A DNA stretch of 64,000 nucleotides. Origin: Vibrio maritimus (GTDB taxonomy: Bacteria > Pseudomonadota > Gammaproteobacteria > Enterobacterales > Vibrionaceae). The stretch lies in contig NZ_CP090438.1 of the NCBI RefSeq assembly GCF_021441885.1, forward strand, positions 930,001 to 994,000. The letters are read 5' to 3'. The first letter of the stretch is position 1, and the number at the start of each line of letters is the position of its first letter. This document shows positions 18,145-27,489 of this stretch, in pieces. The position numbers and the translations under genes were made by a program. The notes below the pieces were generated by a model. The model was not told the origin of the DNA. It saw only the letters and a program-made list of their open reading frames with translations, and ran no database searches.

Positions 18145-20102
18145 TTGCTGAAATTGGTCACTTTGCACTGATACTCTCTCTGAGTTTATCAGTGCTTCTG
18201 AGTATTTTGCCGCTCTTCGGCGCGTCACGAAATAATACAATGTTGATGAACACTGCAAGACCTCTGTCTTGGGGTATGTTCATCATGTTATTGATCTCAT
18301 TCCTTATCTTGGAATGGGCGTTTTATGTCAACGACTTTACTATTCAGTACGTCGCGAACAACTCTAATACCCAACTGCCCTGGTACTATCGCTTAACTGC
18401 GGTATGGGGTGCGCACGAAGGTTCACTGCTGTTATGGGTATTGATCCAAGCTGCATGGACCGTTGCGGTTGCGACGTTCAGTCGCGGTATGCCTCAAGAA
18501 TCTGTGGCTCGCGTTCTAGCCGTAATGGGTATGATCACGGTCGGCTTCTTGCTGTTCATCATCGTAACCTCTAACCCATTCTTACGGACTCTACCTTTCT
18601 TCCCCGTAGATGGACGTGACCTCAACCCACTATTGCAAGACCCGGGCTTAATCATTCACCCGCCAATGCTCTATATGGGTTACGTAGGTTTCTCTGTTGC
18701 CTTCTCTTTCGCGATTGCCTCTCTGATGTCAGGTCGTTTGGATACGGCATGGGCACGCTGGTCTCGTCCTTGGACAACGGCGGCGTGGGTTTTCCTAACA
18801 CTAGGTATCGCATTAGGCTCTTGGTGGGCTTACTACGAACTTGGCTGGGGCGGCTGGTGGTTCTGGGATCCAGTAGAAAACGCATCGTTTATGCCGTGGC
18901 TCGCAGGTACCGCTCTGATGCACTCCCTTGCGGTGACTGAGAAGCGCGGAACATTCAAAGCGTGGACAGTACTATTAGCAATCTCAGCATTCTCACTCAG
19001 TTTGCTCGGTACCTTCTTAGTTCGTTCAGGTATTTTGGTATCGGTGCACGCGTTTGCCTCTGACCCATCGCGCGGTATGTTTATCTTAGGCTTCCTCGTG
19101 TTTGTTATCGGTGGATCGTTACTTCTGTTCGCACTAAAAGGTGCGTCAGTACGTGCTCGCGGTAACTTTGACCTTCTATCTCGTGAGAACGCGTTACTTG
19201 GTAACAACGTTCTACTTATGGCAGCACTCGTGGTTGTTCTGGTAGGTACCTTGTTACCGCTGGTTCACAAGCAAATCGGTTTGGGCTCAGTCTCTATCGG
19301 TGCACCATTCTTCGATATGCTATTTGCTTGGTTGATGATTCCGTTCTCTTTCCTACTTGGTATTGGTCCTCTGATCCGTTGGAAGCGCGACAAGCTATCG
19401 ACGCTTGCTAAGCCAATGCTGATCTCGGGCATTATCTCAGTAGCGTTCTCTGCGCTAATGATGGTGGTGCTTGCTGAGTACTTTACGGGAATGGCATTCT
19501 TGGGCTGGTTGATGGCATCTTGGATCATCACGATGCACGGTTTCGAGCTGTACCAGCGTGCTACGCACCGTCACACGTTTGCTGAAGGTGTGAAGAAGCT
19601 ACCACGCAGTCACTGGGCAATGATCTTTGGTCACCTAGGTCTAGCAGTAAGCATCATTGGTATTGCCATGGTTCAGATTTACAGCATCGAGCGTGATGTT
19701 CGACTTGCGCCAGGTGAGCACTACCAAGTGTACGACTATGACTTCTATTTCAAAGGCGTACGCGACAAAGACGGCCCGAACTACGATGGTTACATTGCCG
19801 ACTTTGAAATCACTAAAGATGGAAAGTACATCAATACACTACACGCAGAAAAACGCTTCTATCGCACCGCTAAGTCTATGATGACAGAAGCAGCGATTGA
19901 TCGTGGCGTGACTCGAGACCTTTACATTGCGATGGGTGAGCGCCTAGACGACGGTAAATCGTGGGCAGTTCGTATCTACCACAAACCATTTGTACGTTGG
20001 ATTTGGCTTGGTGCGATTCTGATGTCGATTGGTGGTGGTCTGGCTATCAGCGATAAACGTTACCGTTTCAGGAAAGGTAGTAAAGCAGAGGGAGAGGCGT
20101 AA
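18141..20102 (+). CDS. ccmF: Cytochrome c heme lyase subunit CcmF
   Basis: A 653-residue polytopic membrane protein with about 15 helices. The WWD domain GSWWAYYELGWGGWWFWDPVENASFMPW lies near residues 220-250. Conserved histidines occur in the flanking loops (for example LIIHPPMLYMGYVG, GTLLPLVHKQIG). CcmF, with CcmH and CcmI, attaches heme to apocytochrome c in the periplasm. The length is normal. It overlaps ccmE at its start (ATGA) and shares TAATG with ccmG at its end. Confidence 0.97.
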   Translation: MIAEIGHFALILSLSLSVLLSILPLFGASRNNTMLMNTARPLSWGMFIMLLISFLILEWAFYVNDFTIQYVANNSNTQLPWYYRLTAVWGAHEGSLLLWVLIQAAWTVAVATFSRGMPQESVARVLAVMGMITVGFLLFIIVTSNPFLRTLPFFPVDGRDLNPLLQDPGLIIHPPMLYMGYVGFSVAFSFAIASLMSGRLDTAWARWSRPWTTAAWVFLTLGIALGSWWAYYELGWGGWWFWDPVENASFMPWLAGTALMHSLAVTEKRGTFKAWTVLLAISAFSLSLLGTFLVRSGILVSVHAFASDPSRGMFILGFLVFVIGGSLLLFALKGASVRARGNFDLLSRENALLGNNVLLMAALVVVLVGTLLPLVHKQIGLGSVSIGAPFFDMLFAWLMIPFSFLLGIGPLIRWKRDKLSTLAKPMLISGIISVAFSALMMVVLAEYFTGMAFLGWLMASWIITMHGFELYQRATHRHTFAEGVKKLPRSHWAMIFGHLGLAVSIIGIAMVQIYSIERDVRLAPGEHYQVYDYDFYFKGVRDKDGPNYDGYIADFEITKDGKYINTLHAEKRFYRTAKSMMTEAAIDRGVTRDLYIAMGERLDDGKSWAVRIYHKPFVRWIWLGAILMSIGGGLAISDKRYRFRKGSKAEGEA

Positions 20103-20656
20103 TGAATAAGAAGATTCTATTTATCCCGCTAGTTGCGTTTCTCATTCTAGTCACTGTGTTCGCTATCCAGCTTGGTCGCAACCAAGCTGGTGATGACCCA
20201 ACCAAGCTAGAGTCTGTATTGGTCGGCAAAGAAGTCCCTGAGTTTCACTTAGAGGATCTTGCAGAGCCGGGCAAAATATACGACCAAGCGATTTTCAAGG
20301 GTGAGCCGCTACTGCTCAACGTATGGGCGACTTGGTGTCCAACATGTTACGCCGAGCACCAGTACCTAAACGAACTGGCTGCTGATGGCGTTAAGATCAT
20401 CGGTCTTAACTACAAAGATGAGCGCAATAAAGCGGTACAGTGGCTAAATGAGCTTGGTAACCCTTATCTAATCAGCTTGTTTGATGGCAATGGCATGTTA
20501 GGTTTGGACCTTGGTGTATATGGTGCGCCTGAGACCTTCCTTATTGATGCTAACGGTGTGATTCGCTACCGCCATGTGGGTGATGTGAACGCACGAAACT
20601 GGACTGAGAAGCTTCAGCCTATGTATCAACAGATGCTAGAGGAGGCGACACAATGA
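20102..20656 (+). CDS. ccmG: Periplasmic thioredoxin-like protein CcmG (DsbE)
   Basis: 184 residues with an N-terminal signal anchor (about 5-23) and a thioredoxin fold. The active site is WATWCPTCYAEH with Cys79 and Cys82; the cis-Pro region GAPETFLID follows. CcmG reduces the apocytochrome/CcmH disulfide so that heme can be attached. The dedicated reductant context (ccmF upstream, ccmH downstream with 4-base overlap) distinguishes it from general thioredoxins. Confidence 0.96.
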   Translation: MNKKILFIPLVAFLILVTVFAIQLGRNQAGDDPTKLESVLVGKEVPEFHLEDLAEPGKIYDQAIFKGEPLLLNVWATWCPTCYAEHQYLNELAADGVKIIGLNYKDERNKAVQWLNELGNPYLISLFDGNGMLGLDLGVYGAPETFLIDANGVIRYRHVGDVNARNWTEKLQPMYQQMLEEATQ

Positions 20657-21138
20657 AAAAGTGGCTAATCGCACTGGCATCAAGCTTGGTGTTGGCGTTT
20701 TCAGTAAACGCGACGATTGAGATACATGAGTTTGATAACTTAGAGCAAGAGAACCAATTCAAAGAGCTAAGCCATACGCTTCGCTGTCCTAAGTGTCAGA
20801 ACAACACCATTGGCGATTCTAATGCAGAGCTTGCGCAGGACCTTCGCCAAAAAGTGTATGAGATGACTAAAGAGGGTAAATCTAAAGACGAGATTGTCGA
20901 TTACATGATTGCTCGCTACGGTAACTTCGTTACTTACAACCCACCACTGACGCTGGCGACTTCTATTCTGTGGCTTGGTCCGCTGTTTGTGATTGTACTT
21001 GGTTTCGGTCTTATCATTGTCCGCAGTCGCAACAACCGCGCGAAAAAAGTGGTTGAGGCAGAAACGTGGAGTGATGAAAAAGAAGCCAAACTTAAAGCTT
21101 TGCTCGAAGAAGAAAAAGAGACTGGAGATAAGCAGTAA
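20653..21138 (+). CDS. ccmH: Cytochrome c maturation thiol protein CcmH
   Basis: 161 residues: a signal peptide (about 1-20), a helical periplasmic domain with the redox motif LRCPKC (Cys45, Cys48), and a membrane helix near 100-122. It lacks the long TPR extension of E. coli CcmH, because that part is the separate ccmI gene here. CcmH holds the reduced apocytochrome CXXCH for CcmF. The C-terminal tail is strongly acidic/basic (EEKEAKLKALLEEEKE). Its stop overlaps the ccmI ATG. Confidence 0.95.
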   Translation: MKKWLIALASSLVLAFSVNATIEIHEFDNLEQENQFKELSHTLRCPKCQNNTIGDSNAELAQDLRQKVYEMTKEGKSKDEIVDYMIARYGNFVTYNPPLTLATSILWLGPLFVIVLGFGLIIVRSRNNRAKKVVEAETWSDEKEAKLKALLEEEKETGDKQ

Positions 21139-22352
21139 TGACACTATTTTGGATATCCACAGTCGGATTGGTCATTGTCGCTGTCGTGTTGTTGGCGATG
21201 ACGCTTAACAGTAAGAAAGTGAACAAAGACGAGCAGCTTCGTGATGAGCTCAACAAAGCGTTCTACAGAGACCGTTTAACCGAGCTTGAAGAAGAAGCCA
21301 ATGAAGGTTTGGTGGAAAACCAAGAGGATCTGATTGATGACCTAAAACAATCACTCCTTGATGATATTCCACATCAGGACAAGGTAGAAAAAACCTCACT
21401 GTCTCCAATGACCGTACTGATCCCGTCAGTTGCTCTGATTGTGGTGATGACATACGGCATGTACATGCATTTTGGCGGTGCGTCTAAGGTGAAAGACTGG
21501 CAAGAAGTGTCAGGTCGTCTACCTGAGCTTTCTAAAAAGTTGATGGAAGGTACTGATGAACCAATGACAGAAGACGAAATGCAAGATTTGACGCTAGCAC
21601 TTCGTACTCGTCTTCACTATCAAAGCAACGACTCAACAGGTTGGTTGCTACTGGGTCGAATTGCACTAGCCAATCGTGATGTCACCACAGCGACAGATGC
21701 GATGGAAAATGCCTATCGCCTTGAGCCTGAAGACGCTGATGTGAAGCTTGGCTACGCGCAGGCGTTGATGATGTCTCAAGATGAGATGGATCAGAACCGA
21801 GCACGTGGATTGCTAAACAGTCTACTTAAGTCTGAGTACGTTGACCTTCGAGTGTTATCACTACTGGCGTTTGATGCGTTTGAGCGTCAAGACTATCCAG
21901 CCGCGGTGCGTTACTGGTCTGTGATGCAGCGAATGATCGGTCCTGAAGATAGCCGCTATGAGATGCTAACTCGCAGTATTGAAAATGCTCAAGCTAAGAT
22001 GGGTGAGCCTATCGTTCAAGGTAAGTCGGTCGCGGTGAACATTAGCGTATCACCAAATGCACGCTTACCACAGGATGCCGCCCTAATCGTCTCTGTGCAC
22101 CCAGCAGACGGTTCGCCAATGCCTGTCGCAGCAGCTCGATACCCACTCGGAACTTTCCCACGTACCGTTGTCCTCGATGATAACAACAGCATGATGGAAG
22201 GACGCAAGCTTTCAAGCCTTGAAGGTTTGATTGTTCGAGCGCGTGTTGATAGCGACGGTAACGTAGCGACTCGCGATGGCGACTGGTATGGTGAGAGTCA
22301 ACCAGCCGAGCTTGGCGACACAGTAGAGTTGGTTATTGACCAACAATACTAA
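21138..22352 (+). CDS. ccmI: Cytochrome c biogenesis TPR protein CcmI
   Basis: 404 residues. Two membrane helices (about 4-22 and 92-110) bracket a cytoplasmic leucine-zipper-like loop. The periplasmic part begins with TPR-type repeats (GWLLLGRIALANRDVTTATDAMENAYRLEPEDADVKLGYAQAL). The C-terminal domain from about 300 is beta-rich (VAVNISVSPNARLPQDAALIVSVHP). CcmI binds the C-terminal helix of apocytochrome c and delivers it to CcmF/CcmH. It ends the ccm operon; no clear intrinsic terminator follows, although an 8-base repeat pair GGCATGCG/CGCATGCC flanks 22365-22426. Confidence 0.94.
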   Translation: MTLFWISTVGLVIVAVVLLAMTLNSKKVNKDEQLRDELNKAFYRDRLTELEEEANEGLVENQEDLIDDLKQSLLDDIPHQDKVEKTSLSPMTVLIPSVALIVVMTYGMYMHFGGASKVKDWQEVSGRLPELSKKLMEGTDEPMTEDEMQDLTLALRTRLHYQSNDSTGWLLLGRIALANRDVTTATDAMENAYRLEPEDADVKLGYAQALMMSQDEMDQNRARGLLNSLLKSEYVDLRVLSLLAFDAFERQDYPAAVRYWSVMQRMIGPEDSRYEMLTRSIENAQAKMGEPIVQGKSVAVNISVSPNARLPQDAALIVSVHPADGSPMPVAAARYPLGTFPRTVVLDDNNSMMEGRKLSSLEGLIVRARVDSDGNVATRDGDWYGESQPAELGDTVELVIDQQY

Positions 22353-22518
22353 TCAGAATCTGAAGGCATGCGATTAATTTAAATGTAGCCAAGTTGTTGC
22401 TTTAGCTAGCTTGACTGCGCGCATGCCGCTATACTCATCCATAGTGGTTATTAATACAGTCTGACGTTTATTCCTTATTTATCAGACAAATAGGGAGCTA
22501 TAAAAAACCAAACGCAGA

Positions 22519-23463
22519 ATGTACTGGCTTATGGATGAGGTTATGCAATCAGCATTAACCGGCAAGAAGCACGCGCTTTTTGCCGTTTTTGTTTCTAGCG
22601 TATTTCTGTTTGGCTGTGCATCAGCCCCAGATGAAGAGCAGGCGGTAGAGACTCAGCAATCAGTATCGAGTCAAACGGAGCCGCTGGCATCAGCGTCTGA
22701 AGAAAGCGTGCCTGAAGTAAATGTGGCATCCGAGTCGAGTGTTGTTACTTCTGATGGTTCTGCAGCAACGGAGCTTGAAGCCAGTGCCAGTGTGGGTGCT
22801 GATGTTTACGACCCATTTGAAGGCTTCAACCGTGCCATGTGGGCACTTAACTACGACTACCTTGACCCTTATTTCGTCAGACCTGTCTCGCTCGCTTATG
22901 TTAATTACACGCCGGTGCCTGTTCGCTCCGGTGTTCGTAACTTCCTCGCTAACCTCGATGAACCCTTTAGTGCCGTGAACAACGCTGTGATGGGTAATGG
23001 CGGTAAGGCGCTCGATCATTTCAACCGATTCTGGATCAACAGTACGTTTGGTCTTCTGGGCTTTATCGATATCGCCTCTGCAGCCGGTATTGAAAAACAC
23101 GATAAGAAAGAGTTTGGTGATGCAATAGGCCATTACGGCGTAGGCGAGGGACCATACATCATGGTACCTGGTTACGGTCCGATTATCTTGCGTGAGGGTG
23201 CGGATGTCGTCGATGGTTTATATCCACCGGCATCGCTACTTAACTTCTGGGCAAGCTTTGGTAAGTGGGCGCTAGAGGGCATGGAGAAGAGGGCGCTAGT
23301 CGTATCTCAAGAAGCGACGCTAGAGCAGTCTCCAGATCCATACGCACTGACTCGTGATATCTATATTCAACGTCAAAACTACAATGCTGAAATCGTCGAT
23401 GACACAGTGGATGAGGAACAAGAAGCGTATATTGATGACTACTTGGATAGCTTTGATGAGTAG
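22519..23463 (+). CDS. mlaA: Outer-membrane lipoprotein MlaA (VacJ)
   Basis: A 314-residue lipoprotein of the Mla system, which removes mislocalised phospholipids from the outer leaflet of the outer membrane. A signal peptide ends in the lipobox LFGC with Cys33 as lipid attachment. An acidic, Ser-rich linker of about 60 residues follows, then the MlaA core: DPFEGFNRAMWALNYDYLDPYFVRPVSLAYVN, FLANLDEPFSAVNNAVMG and GPYIMVPGYGP. The long linker and acidic C-tail exceed the E. coli protein. The ATG at 22519 is the longest start; 22531 and 22543 are also possible and still leave a lipobox. The MlaBCDEF genes are not in this window. Confidence 0.94.
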   Translation: MYWLMDEVMQSALTGKKHALFAVFVSSVFLFGCASAPDEEQAVETQQSVSSQTEPLASASEESVPEVNVASESSVVTSDGSAATELEASASVGADVYDPFEGFNRAMWALNYDYLDPYFVRPVSLAYVNYTPVPVRSGVRNFLANLDEPFSAVNNAVMGNGGKALDHFNRFWINSTFGLLGFIDIASAAGIEKHDKKEFGDAIGHYGVGEGPYIMVPGYGPIILREGADVVDGLYPPASLLNFWASFGKWALEGMEKRALVVSQEATLEQSPDPYALTRDIYIQRQNYNAEIVDDTVDEEQEAYIDDYLDSFDE

Positions 23464-23504
23464 TTTCTAGTATTGGGTTTCCGAACAATCGGTATCACAC
23501 TTCT

Positions 23505-23635
23505 CGTCATCTTCACGGAAGTGAAGATCTCCCAAAGCGCGTAGTAAACTAAAAGTGATTGCTTAGCTGTCCCAAGTTAATTCTACTACGCGACGTGGAA
23601 GATCCCCTTTTTCAAGGGGATGACGGTAGTTTACT
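23505..23635. repeat. REPIN-like composite palindrome after mlaA
   Basis: Two related hairpins lie in opposite orientation. The first (CGTCATC, stem TTCAC/GTGAA, GATCTCCC, 23505-23533) and the second (GAAGATCCCC, loop, GGGGATGACG, 23599-23625) share the outer blocks CGTCATC and GATCTtCC as reverse complements. Between them CGCGTAGTA (23538-23546) and TACTACGCG (23584-23592) form a perfect 9-base inverted pair, and AGTAAACT/AGTTTACT form another. The whole 130 bases can fold as one structure, like a REP doublet. It may also end both converging genes, mlaA and fadL. Confidence 0.6.
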
Positions 23636-23647
23636 GTTTTTAGGGAT

Positions 23648-24925
23648 TTAGAAGCGGTAATTCGCTTGGATACCAGCGATCCAAACATCACCAGAGATTT
23701 CACCTACAAACGCACCAAATGCTTCAACTTTCTCGTCAAGTTCATCTCTTGGCTCAGTAATAGAAGCGTCTCGAGCCATGATGTAGGTTAGACCACCATC
23801 AAGCGTAAATTGCTTAGAAAACGCGTAAGTAAGACCAGCACTTAGCCAAGTACGATCTGTCTCTGGAATGGTCGTTGTACGGTATTTATCATCAACAGCA
23901 GACATGTCGTAAGCGATACCGCCACGCAGTGTGATCTCTTTATTCAGCTGATAGGTAGTACCAAGTGCTAAGCGGTAGCTGTCTTTCCAGTTTTCTGTTT
24001 TGATTGGTGATACCTGACCATCAACAAATTCAGCTTCTAGTTTGTCGAAGCTGCTCCATTGTGTCCAGTTGATGCTCGCGTGCATTGCCCATTGCTGAGT
24101 TAGTTGATGGAACGAAGATAGCTCTGCCGTTGCGGGTAGAGCAACGCTCAGTTTACCATCCTTTTTGCCTGCAAAGCCAAATCCAATGCCTTCACCGTGA
24201 CCCTCGAAATCCATCATGACTTCAGATTTGTATGCGAAACCAATACGGTGGTCGGGATTAATTTGCCAAGCTGCACCAAGTACATAGCCCCATGAAGAAT
24301 CGGTGCCTTCTACATACTTGAGGTAATCGCCTTTGTTGACATTGATACCACCTGGAAGAGGGGTAGAGAATGGGGCTGTCGCACCAATTTTGCCTTCACC
24401 AGTAACATAGCGAACGCCACCACCAACGCTAATTGCGTCATTGATTTGATAGCCAAGGCTAGCAACGGCTTCAACGGTCATGATCTTCGCTTCATTACCA
24501 TACTGAGTTGCTTTGAAATCACTACCGAGGTTGGTTTCCATGCCATAGTTGGAGCCAAGCGCTAAACCAGCAAACCACTTATCGTTGATCTGATGTGATA
24601 CGTATAGATTCGGTACTGGCGCGCTGTTAGCGATGTCTTTCGCTTCAGTGTAACCAAGCGTGCTAGAAGTACCTTTAACGTCAATATTCGGCTCAACATA
24701 AAGCACACCACCAGAAATCTGTGTACCTTCCAAATAAGTTAGCATCGCAGGGTTACGCCACTGTGCACCCGCGTTATCAGCCATTGCTGCTTCACCAGCG
24801 TACGCACGACCTAGGCCCGTCGCTGAATATTCAGCAAGTTGAAAGCCTGCTGCAGACGCTTGTGCAGACGCTAAGGTGCCCATTACCACTGCAATTGCAA
24901 GGGGAGTGTATTTTGAATTTATCAT
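23648..24925 (-). CDS. Long-chain fatty acid outer-membrane transporter, FadL family (copy 1)
   Basis: A 425-residue outer-membrane beta-barrel with a signal peptide (about 1-25) and a mature N-terminus AAGFQLAEYSATGLGRAYAGEAA, the FadL hatch region. The ending YRF is a typical barrel C-terminus. FadL proteins bind long-chain fatty acids or other hydrophobic molecules at the surface and release them laterally into the membrane. It lies 270 bases downstream of a second paralogue on the same strand but is separated from it by a good terminator, so the two are independently expressed. The two proteins share the N-terminal motif but diverge in the loops. I cannot say which is the functional equivalent of E. 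coli FadL. Confidence 0.92.
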   Translation of the reverse strand: MINSKYTPLAIAVVMGTLASAQASAAGFQLAEYSATGLGRAYAGEAAMADNAGAQWRNPAMLTYLEGTQISGGVLYVEPNIDVKGTSSTLGYTEAKDIANSAPVPNLYVSHQINDKWFAGLALGSNYGMETNLGSDFKATQYGNEAKIMTVEAVASLGYQINDAISVGGGVRYVTGEGKIGATAPFSTPLPGGINVNKGDYLKYVEGTDSSWGYVLGAAWQINPDHRIGFAYKSEVMMDFEGHGEGIGFGFAGKKDGKLSVALPATAELSSFHQLTQQWAMHASINWTQWSSFDKLEAEFVDGQVSPIKTENWKDSYRLALGTTYQLNKEITLRGGIAYDMSAVDDKYRTTTIPETDRTWLSAGLTYAFSKQFTLDGGLTYIMARDASITEPRDELDEKVEAFGAFVGEISGDVWIAGIQANYRF

Positions 24926-25148
24926 TATTGTTCGCTCAAATTATTTGCGTTTAGAGCGAAGATTCTATTTTTAGAGTAAAGACTTTAAAACTAATTTGTG
25001 ACAAAAAGTGTATTTTTGAAATTATATATGGGCAGAGTTCATTTGATGGGTGAATGTGCTGGTTGTTATCAGGATGTTGTGAAAACTCAGCGTACAGATG
25101 TAAAGGTTTGGAAGGGTAAGGTTGGACCAGTAGGTGTTAAGAAGACAA

Positions 25149-25174
25149 CAAAAAGGGTCGATAAATCGACCCTT
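25149..25174 (-). terminator. Intrinsic terminator of FadL copy 2
   Basis: AAGGGTCGAT-AA-ATCGACCCTT is a perfect 10-base stem followed on the minus strand by a T-run (TTTTTG). It lies 21 bases past the stop of the upstream FadL gene and separates it from copy 1. Confidence 0.85.
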
Positions 25175-25195
25175 AAATGATATTGACGAGCTAGC

Positions 25196-26500
25196 TTAGA
25201 AGCTGTAGCTGTATTGGATACCAGCTAGGATAGCGTTAGCACGTGTTGTTGCAGTTAGATCTGGCGCTAGTGGGTTTACTTCCGTAACCGATACGTCCTG
25301 ACCCATTAGGTAAGTGAAGCCAAGGTCAACAGTGTGATGTTTCTTGAAGTGATAACCTGCACCAAATGAGAACCAATGACGATCAGAGTCTGGTACAGAG
25401 ATTGACGTTAGCTGATCTTGTGCAGCAGTGTCATACATATAACCTGCACGCAGCGTCCAAGCATCGTTTAAGTAGTATGTACCACCCAGTGCAACATGGT
25501 AACCATCTTTCCAGTTGTATTCTTTAATTAGAGTGTTGTCATTAGTTTCGATCTTGTCGAAAACGCTCCAACCAATCCATTGAAGACTATAGTGTACAGC
25601 GAACTTTGTGTCTTCAAGTTTGTGGTAACCAGAGAATTCAACCATACTCGGGAGCGGAAGTGTCACATGGTCGTACGTATTTTGTGACGAAATAGGCGTT
25701 CCACCAATTGAAATATTTGGTCCAAATTTGACAGTGCCGCTAGCCTCTACCGCTGGACTGTAGTGGTATGCCAAACCAAATCGGTTATTTTCGTTTAGTT
25801 CGAATACCGTACCAAGGTTAAAGCCATAGCCAATGCCAGAAGCATCAATATCAACTACTGCTTGTTGACCAATAGGATCAACCGGAGCACCTGGAGATGG
25901 TGTGCCTGGAGAAGTTTCTCGTTTTAGTTTACCAGAGCCGTCAACGATATCTAAACCACCACCAACGCTCCATTGCTCGTTGATTCTATAAGCAACATTA
26001 AGGGTATAGTTGATACTCGAGATTTCAGTGGTACCGCCATAAACTTTAGCTAAGTTGTTATTACCGAAAGAATCATCAAAATTGTTTGTGGTGCCAAAGT
26101 TAGAGTAGATACCTGCACCCAATGCCCATTTGTCATTTAGACGGTGGATGTAGTAAATGTTCGGAACAGGTGAGTTAGCAGAGTTGTTAGCGTTTGCTTC
26201 TTGCACACCGTATGGAGGAGAACCAGCACCACCGATGTCTTTGATGTCGATGCTTGAGCTGATTACATTTACACCACCAGAAAATTGGTGAGTGTCGAAC
26301 AGTGTCATCGCTGCCGCGTTACGTGCCATTACAGATGCGTTATCTGCAATAACTGCGTCACCCGCAAATGCACGACCTAGGCCTGTTGCTGATTGAGAGT
26401 TGAGCTGGAAACCGGCTGCTGTTGCTTGAGTGGAGGCTAATGTGAGTGACGAAACTGCCACTGCTAATAGTGTTTTTTTATACAGACGCGAAGTAGTCAT
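25196..26500 (-). CDS. Long-chain fatty acid outer-membrane transporter, FadL family (copy 2)
   Basis: A 434-residue FadL-type barrel. The signal peptide ends near TQATA, and the mature protein starts AAGFQLNSQSATGLGRAFAGDAV; the C-terminus is YSYSF. A Pro/Gly-rich external loop (ETSPGTPSPGAPVDPIGQQA, about 195-214) is not present in copy 1. It is transcribed toward copy 1 from a promoter region at 26501-26700 that carries a FadR-like half-palindrome. With fadIJ nearby, a role in fatty-acid uptake is likely; hydrocarbon or other hydrophobic uptake remains possible, as in other FadL paralogues. Confidence 0.93.
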   Translation of the reverse strand: MTTSRLYKKTLLAVAVSSLTLASTQATAAGFQLNSQSATGLGRAFAGDAVIADNASVMARNAAAMTLFDTHQFSGGVNVISSSIDIKDIGGAGSPPYGVQEANANNSANSPVPNIYYIHRLNDKWALGAGIYSNFGTTNNFDDSFGNNNLAKVYGGTTEISSINYTLNVAYRINEQWSVGGGLDIVDGSGKLKRETSPGTPSPGAPVDPIGQQAVVDIDASGIGYGFNLGTVFELNENNRFGLAYHYSPAVEASGTVKFGPNISIGGTPISSQNTYDHVTLPLPSMVEFSGYHKLEDTKFAVHYSLQWIGWSVFDKIETNDNTLIKEYNWKDGYHVALGGTYYLNDAWTLRAGYMYDTAAQDQLTSISVPDSDRHWFSFGAGYHFKKHHTVDLGFTYLMGQDVSVTEVNPLAPDLTATTRANAILAGIQYSYSF

Positions 26501-26604
26501 TTAGTATACATCCTTTTTTTGTCATCGCCTCTTATGGGCGTTAATTGGTTAAAATTGAGTTAAAGCTCAATTTTGGGGCTGATCCTAATCGCTAGTATAG
26601 ACAT

Positions 26605-26621
26605 TAGAAATCAGACCAGTA
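26605..26621 (-). promoter_or_regulatory. FadR-like operator upstream of FadL copy 2
   Basis: On the minus strand TACTGGTCTGATTTCTA carries the left FadR half-site TGGTC and the central TGA, but the right half (consensus ACC) is degenerate. It sits about 105 bases before the FadL start. Such half-conserved sites are common for the uptake gene of FadR regulons; binding is an inference. Confidence 0.4.
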
Positions 26622-26726
26622 ATCAAAATGACGCAAAAAGTATATAAATGCCGACTAACTGACAGTAAAAGCATCGATTATGCGTATATTTAGAGTGGTT
26701 ACTCTAAAAAGTGCTTCAGGAAACAA

Positions 26727-26758
26727 AAAAGGGTCAACTCGACGGAGTTGACCCTTTT
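26727..26758. terminator. Bidirectional intrinsic terminator after the anti-sigma gene
   Basis: GGGTCAACTC-GACG-GAGTTGACCC, a perfect 10-base stem, is flanked by A-runs on the left and T-runs on the right. On the minus strand it ends the sigma/anti-sigma transcript 11 bases after the stop at 26770. Confidence 0.88.
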
Positions 26759-26769
26759 ATAATAGGTTT

Positions 26770-27489
26770 TTATGCAGGATTAAGGATCTTATTAATCTTT
26801 TCGCCGATCTTATCTAGGTTTTCACCTTCTTCACCTACTAGAACAAAGCTCGCATCTCCCATTGGCTTAACCATGCCTGACATTCCATCCTTGTCGAAGT
26901 TCTCTACTTGCTCGGTTGGAATTCTTGTCAAAAACATAGTGACTTTGCCCTTCTCGCCTTCAAACACGATGTGCATCGCATTTGAATCACCAAATCCACA
27001 GTGATTAATGTAGAAAACGTGGTACGGAAAATTTTGCCCTAACTGGTAAGCAAACGGCAATAGCTTGGCATTGATTTGGTCTTTAGACGGATTTTCATCC
27101 AAAGATTCAATAAAGCTTTTCTCAGCGTTGAAATGCTCCATGGCCATCTCTGGGAGTGATGCTTGTGCGTCAGACACAACAACATTACCCCAGTTAACCT
27201 GACCAACAAGCAAACCAAACGCAAACGCCACAGAGGCAGCCAATGATAATGCTCTTTTACTAAAGCTTACCTTGACTACATTATTCTCAGGCGGCTGGTT
27301 GAACAAAATACGATCGGCAAGATCATCAGGCACGTCAACTTTCATTGCCTGTTCGATACGCGCATCTAACCCCAGAATTTCTTCTAAGTATTTAGCGTTA
27401 GCCTCACTGTTTTTGGTCGCCTCCAACAGCTCAGGATCTCTTGCCTTAGGATCGGACATAACGCGACGACGGAATTCTAACTCATCCAT
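26770..27489 (-). CDS. DUF3379 protein, probable membrane anti-sigma factor
   Basis: 239 residues. The N-terminal 70 residues are helical and charged (MDELEFRRRVMSDPKARDPELLEATKNS), like an anti-sigma domain. One membrane helix follows near 76-97 (ALSLAASVAFAFGLLVGQV), then a periplasmic domain of about 135 residues with YHVFYINHCGFGDSNAMHIVFEGEKGKVTMFLTRIP. The family matches DUF3379; its ligand is unknown. The ATG at 27489 is chosen because AGGGGGC stands 5-10 bases upstream, and because it overlaps the sigma gene's stop by 8 bases, the usual coupling of a sigma and its antagonist. The anti-sigma role is inferred from architecture and position, not from a recognised zinc motif. Confidence 0.8.
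   Translation of the reverse strand: MDELEFRRRVMSDPKARDPELLEATKNSEANAKYLEEILGLDARIEQAMKVDVPDDLADRILFNQPPENNVVKVSFSKRALSLAASVAFAFGLLVGQVNWGNVVVSDAQASLPEMAMEHFNAEKSFIESLDENPSKDQINAKLLPFAYQLGQNFPYHVFYINHCGFGDSNAMHIVFEGEKGKVTMFLTRIPTEQVENFDKDGMSGMVKPMGDASFVLVGEEGENLDKIGEKINKILNPA

Noticed and set aside
22365..22426. GGCATGCG...CGCATGCC pair after ccmI as a terminator
   Set aside because: The arms are about 45 bases apart and no T-run follows; too weak to call.
24998..25180. 60-residue plus-strand frame between the FadL genes
   Set aside because: It runs through the FadL copy 2 terminator and lacks a clear ribosome site or any recognisable motif.
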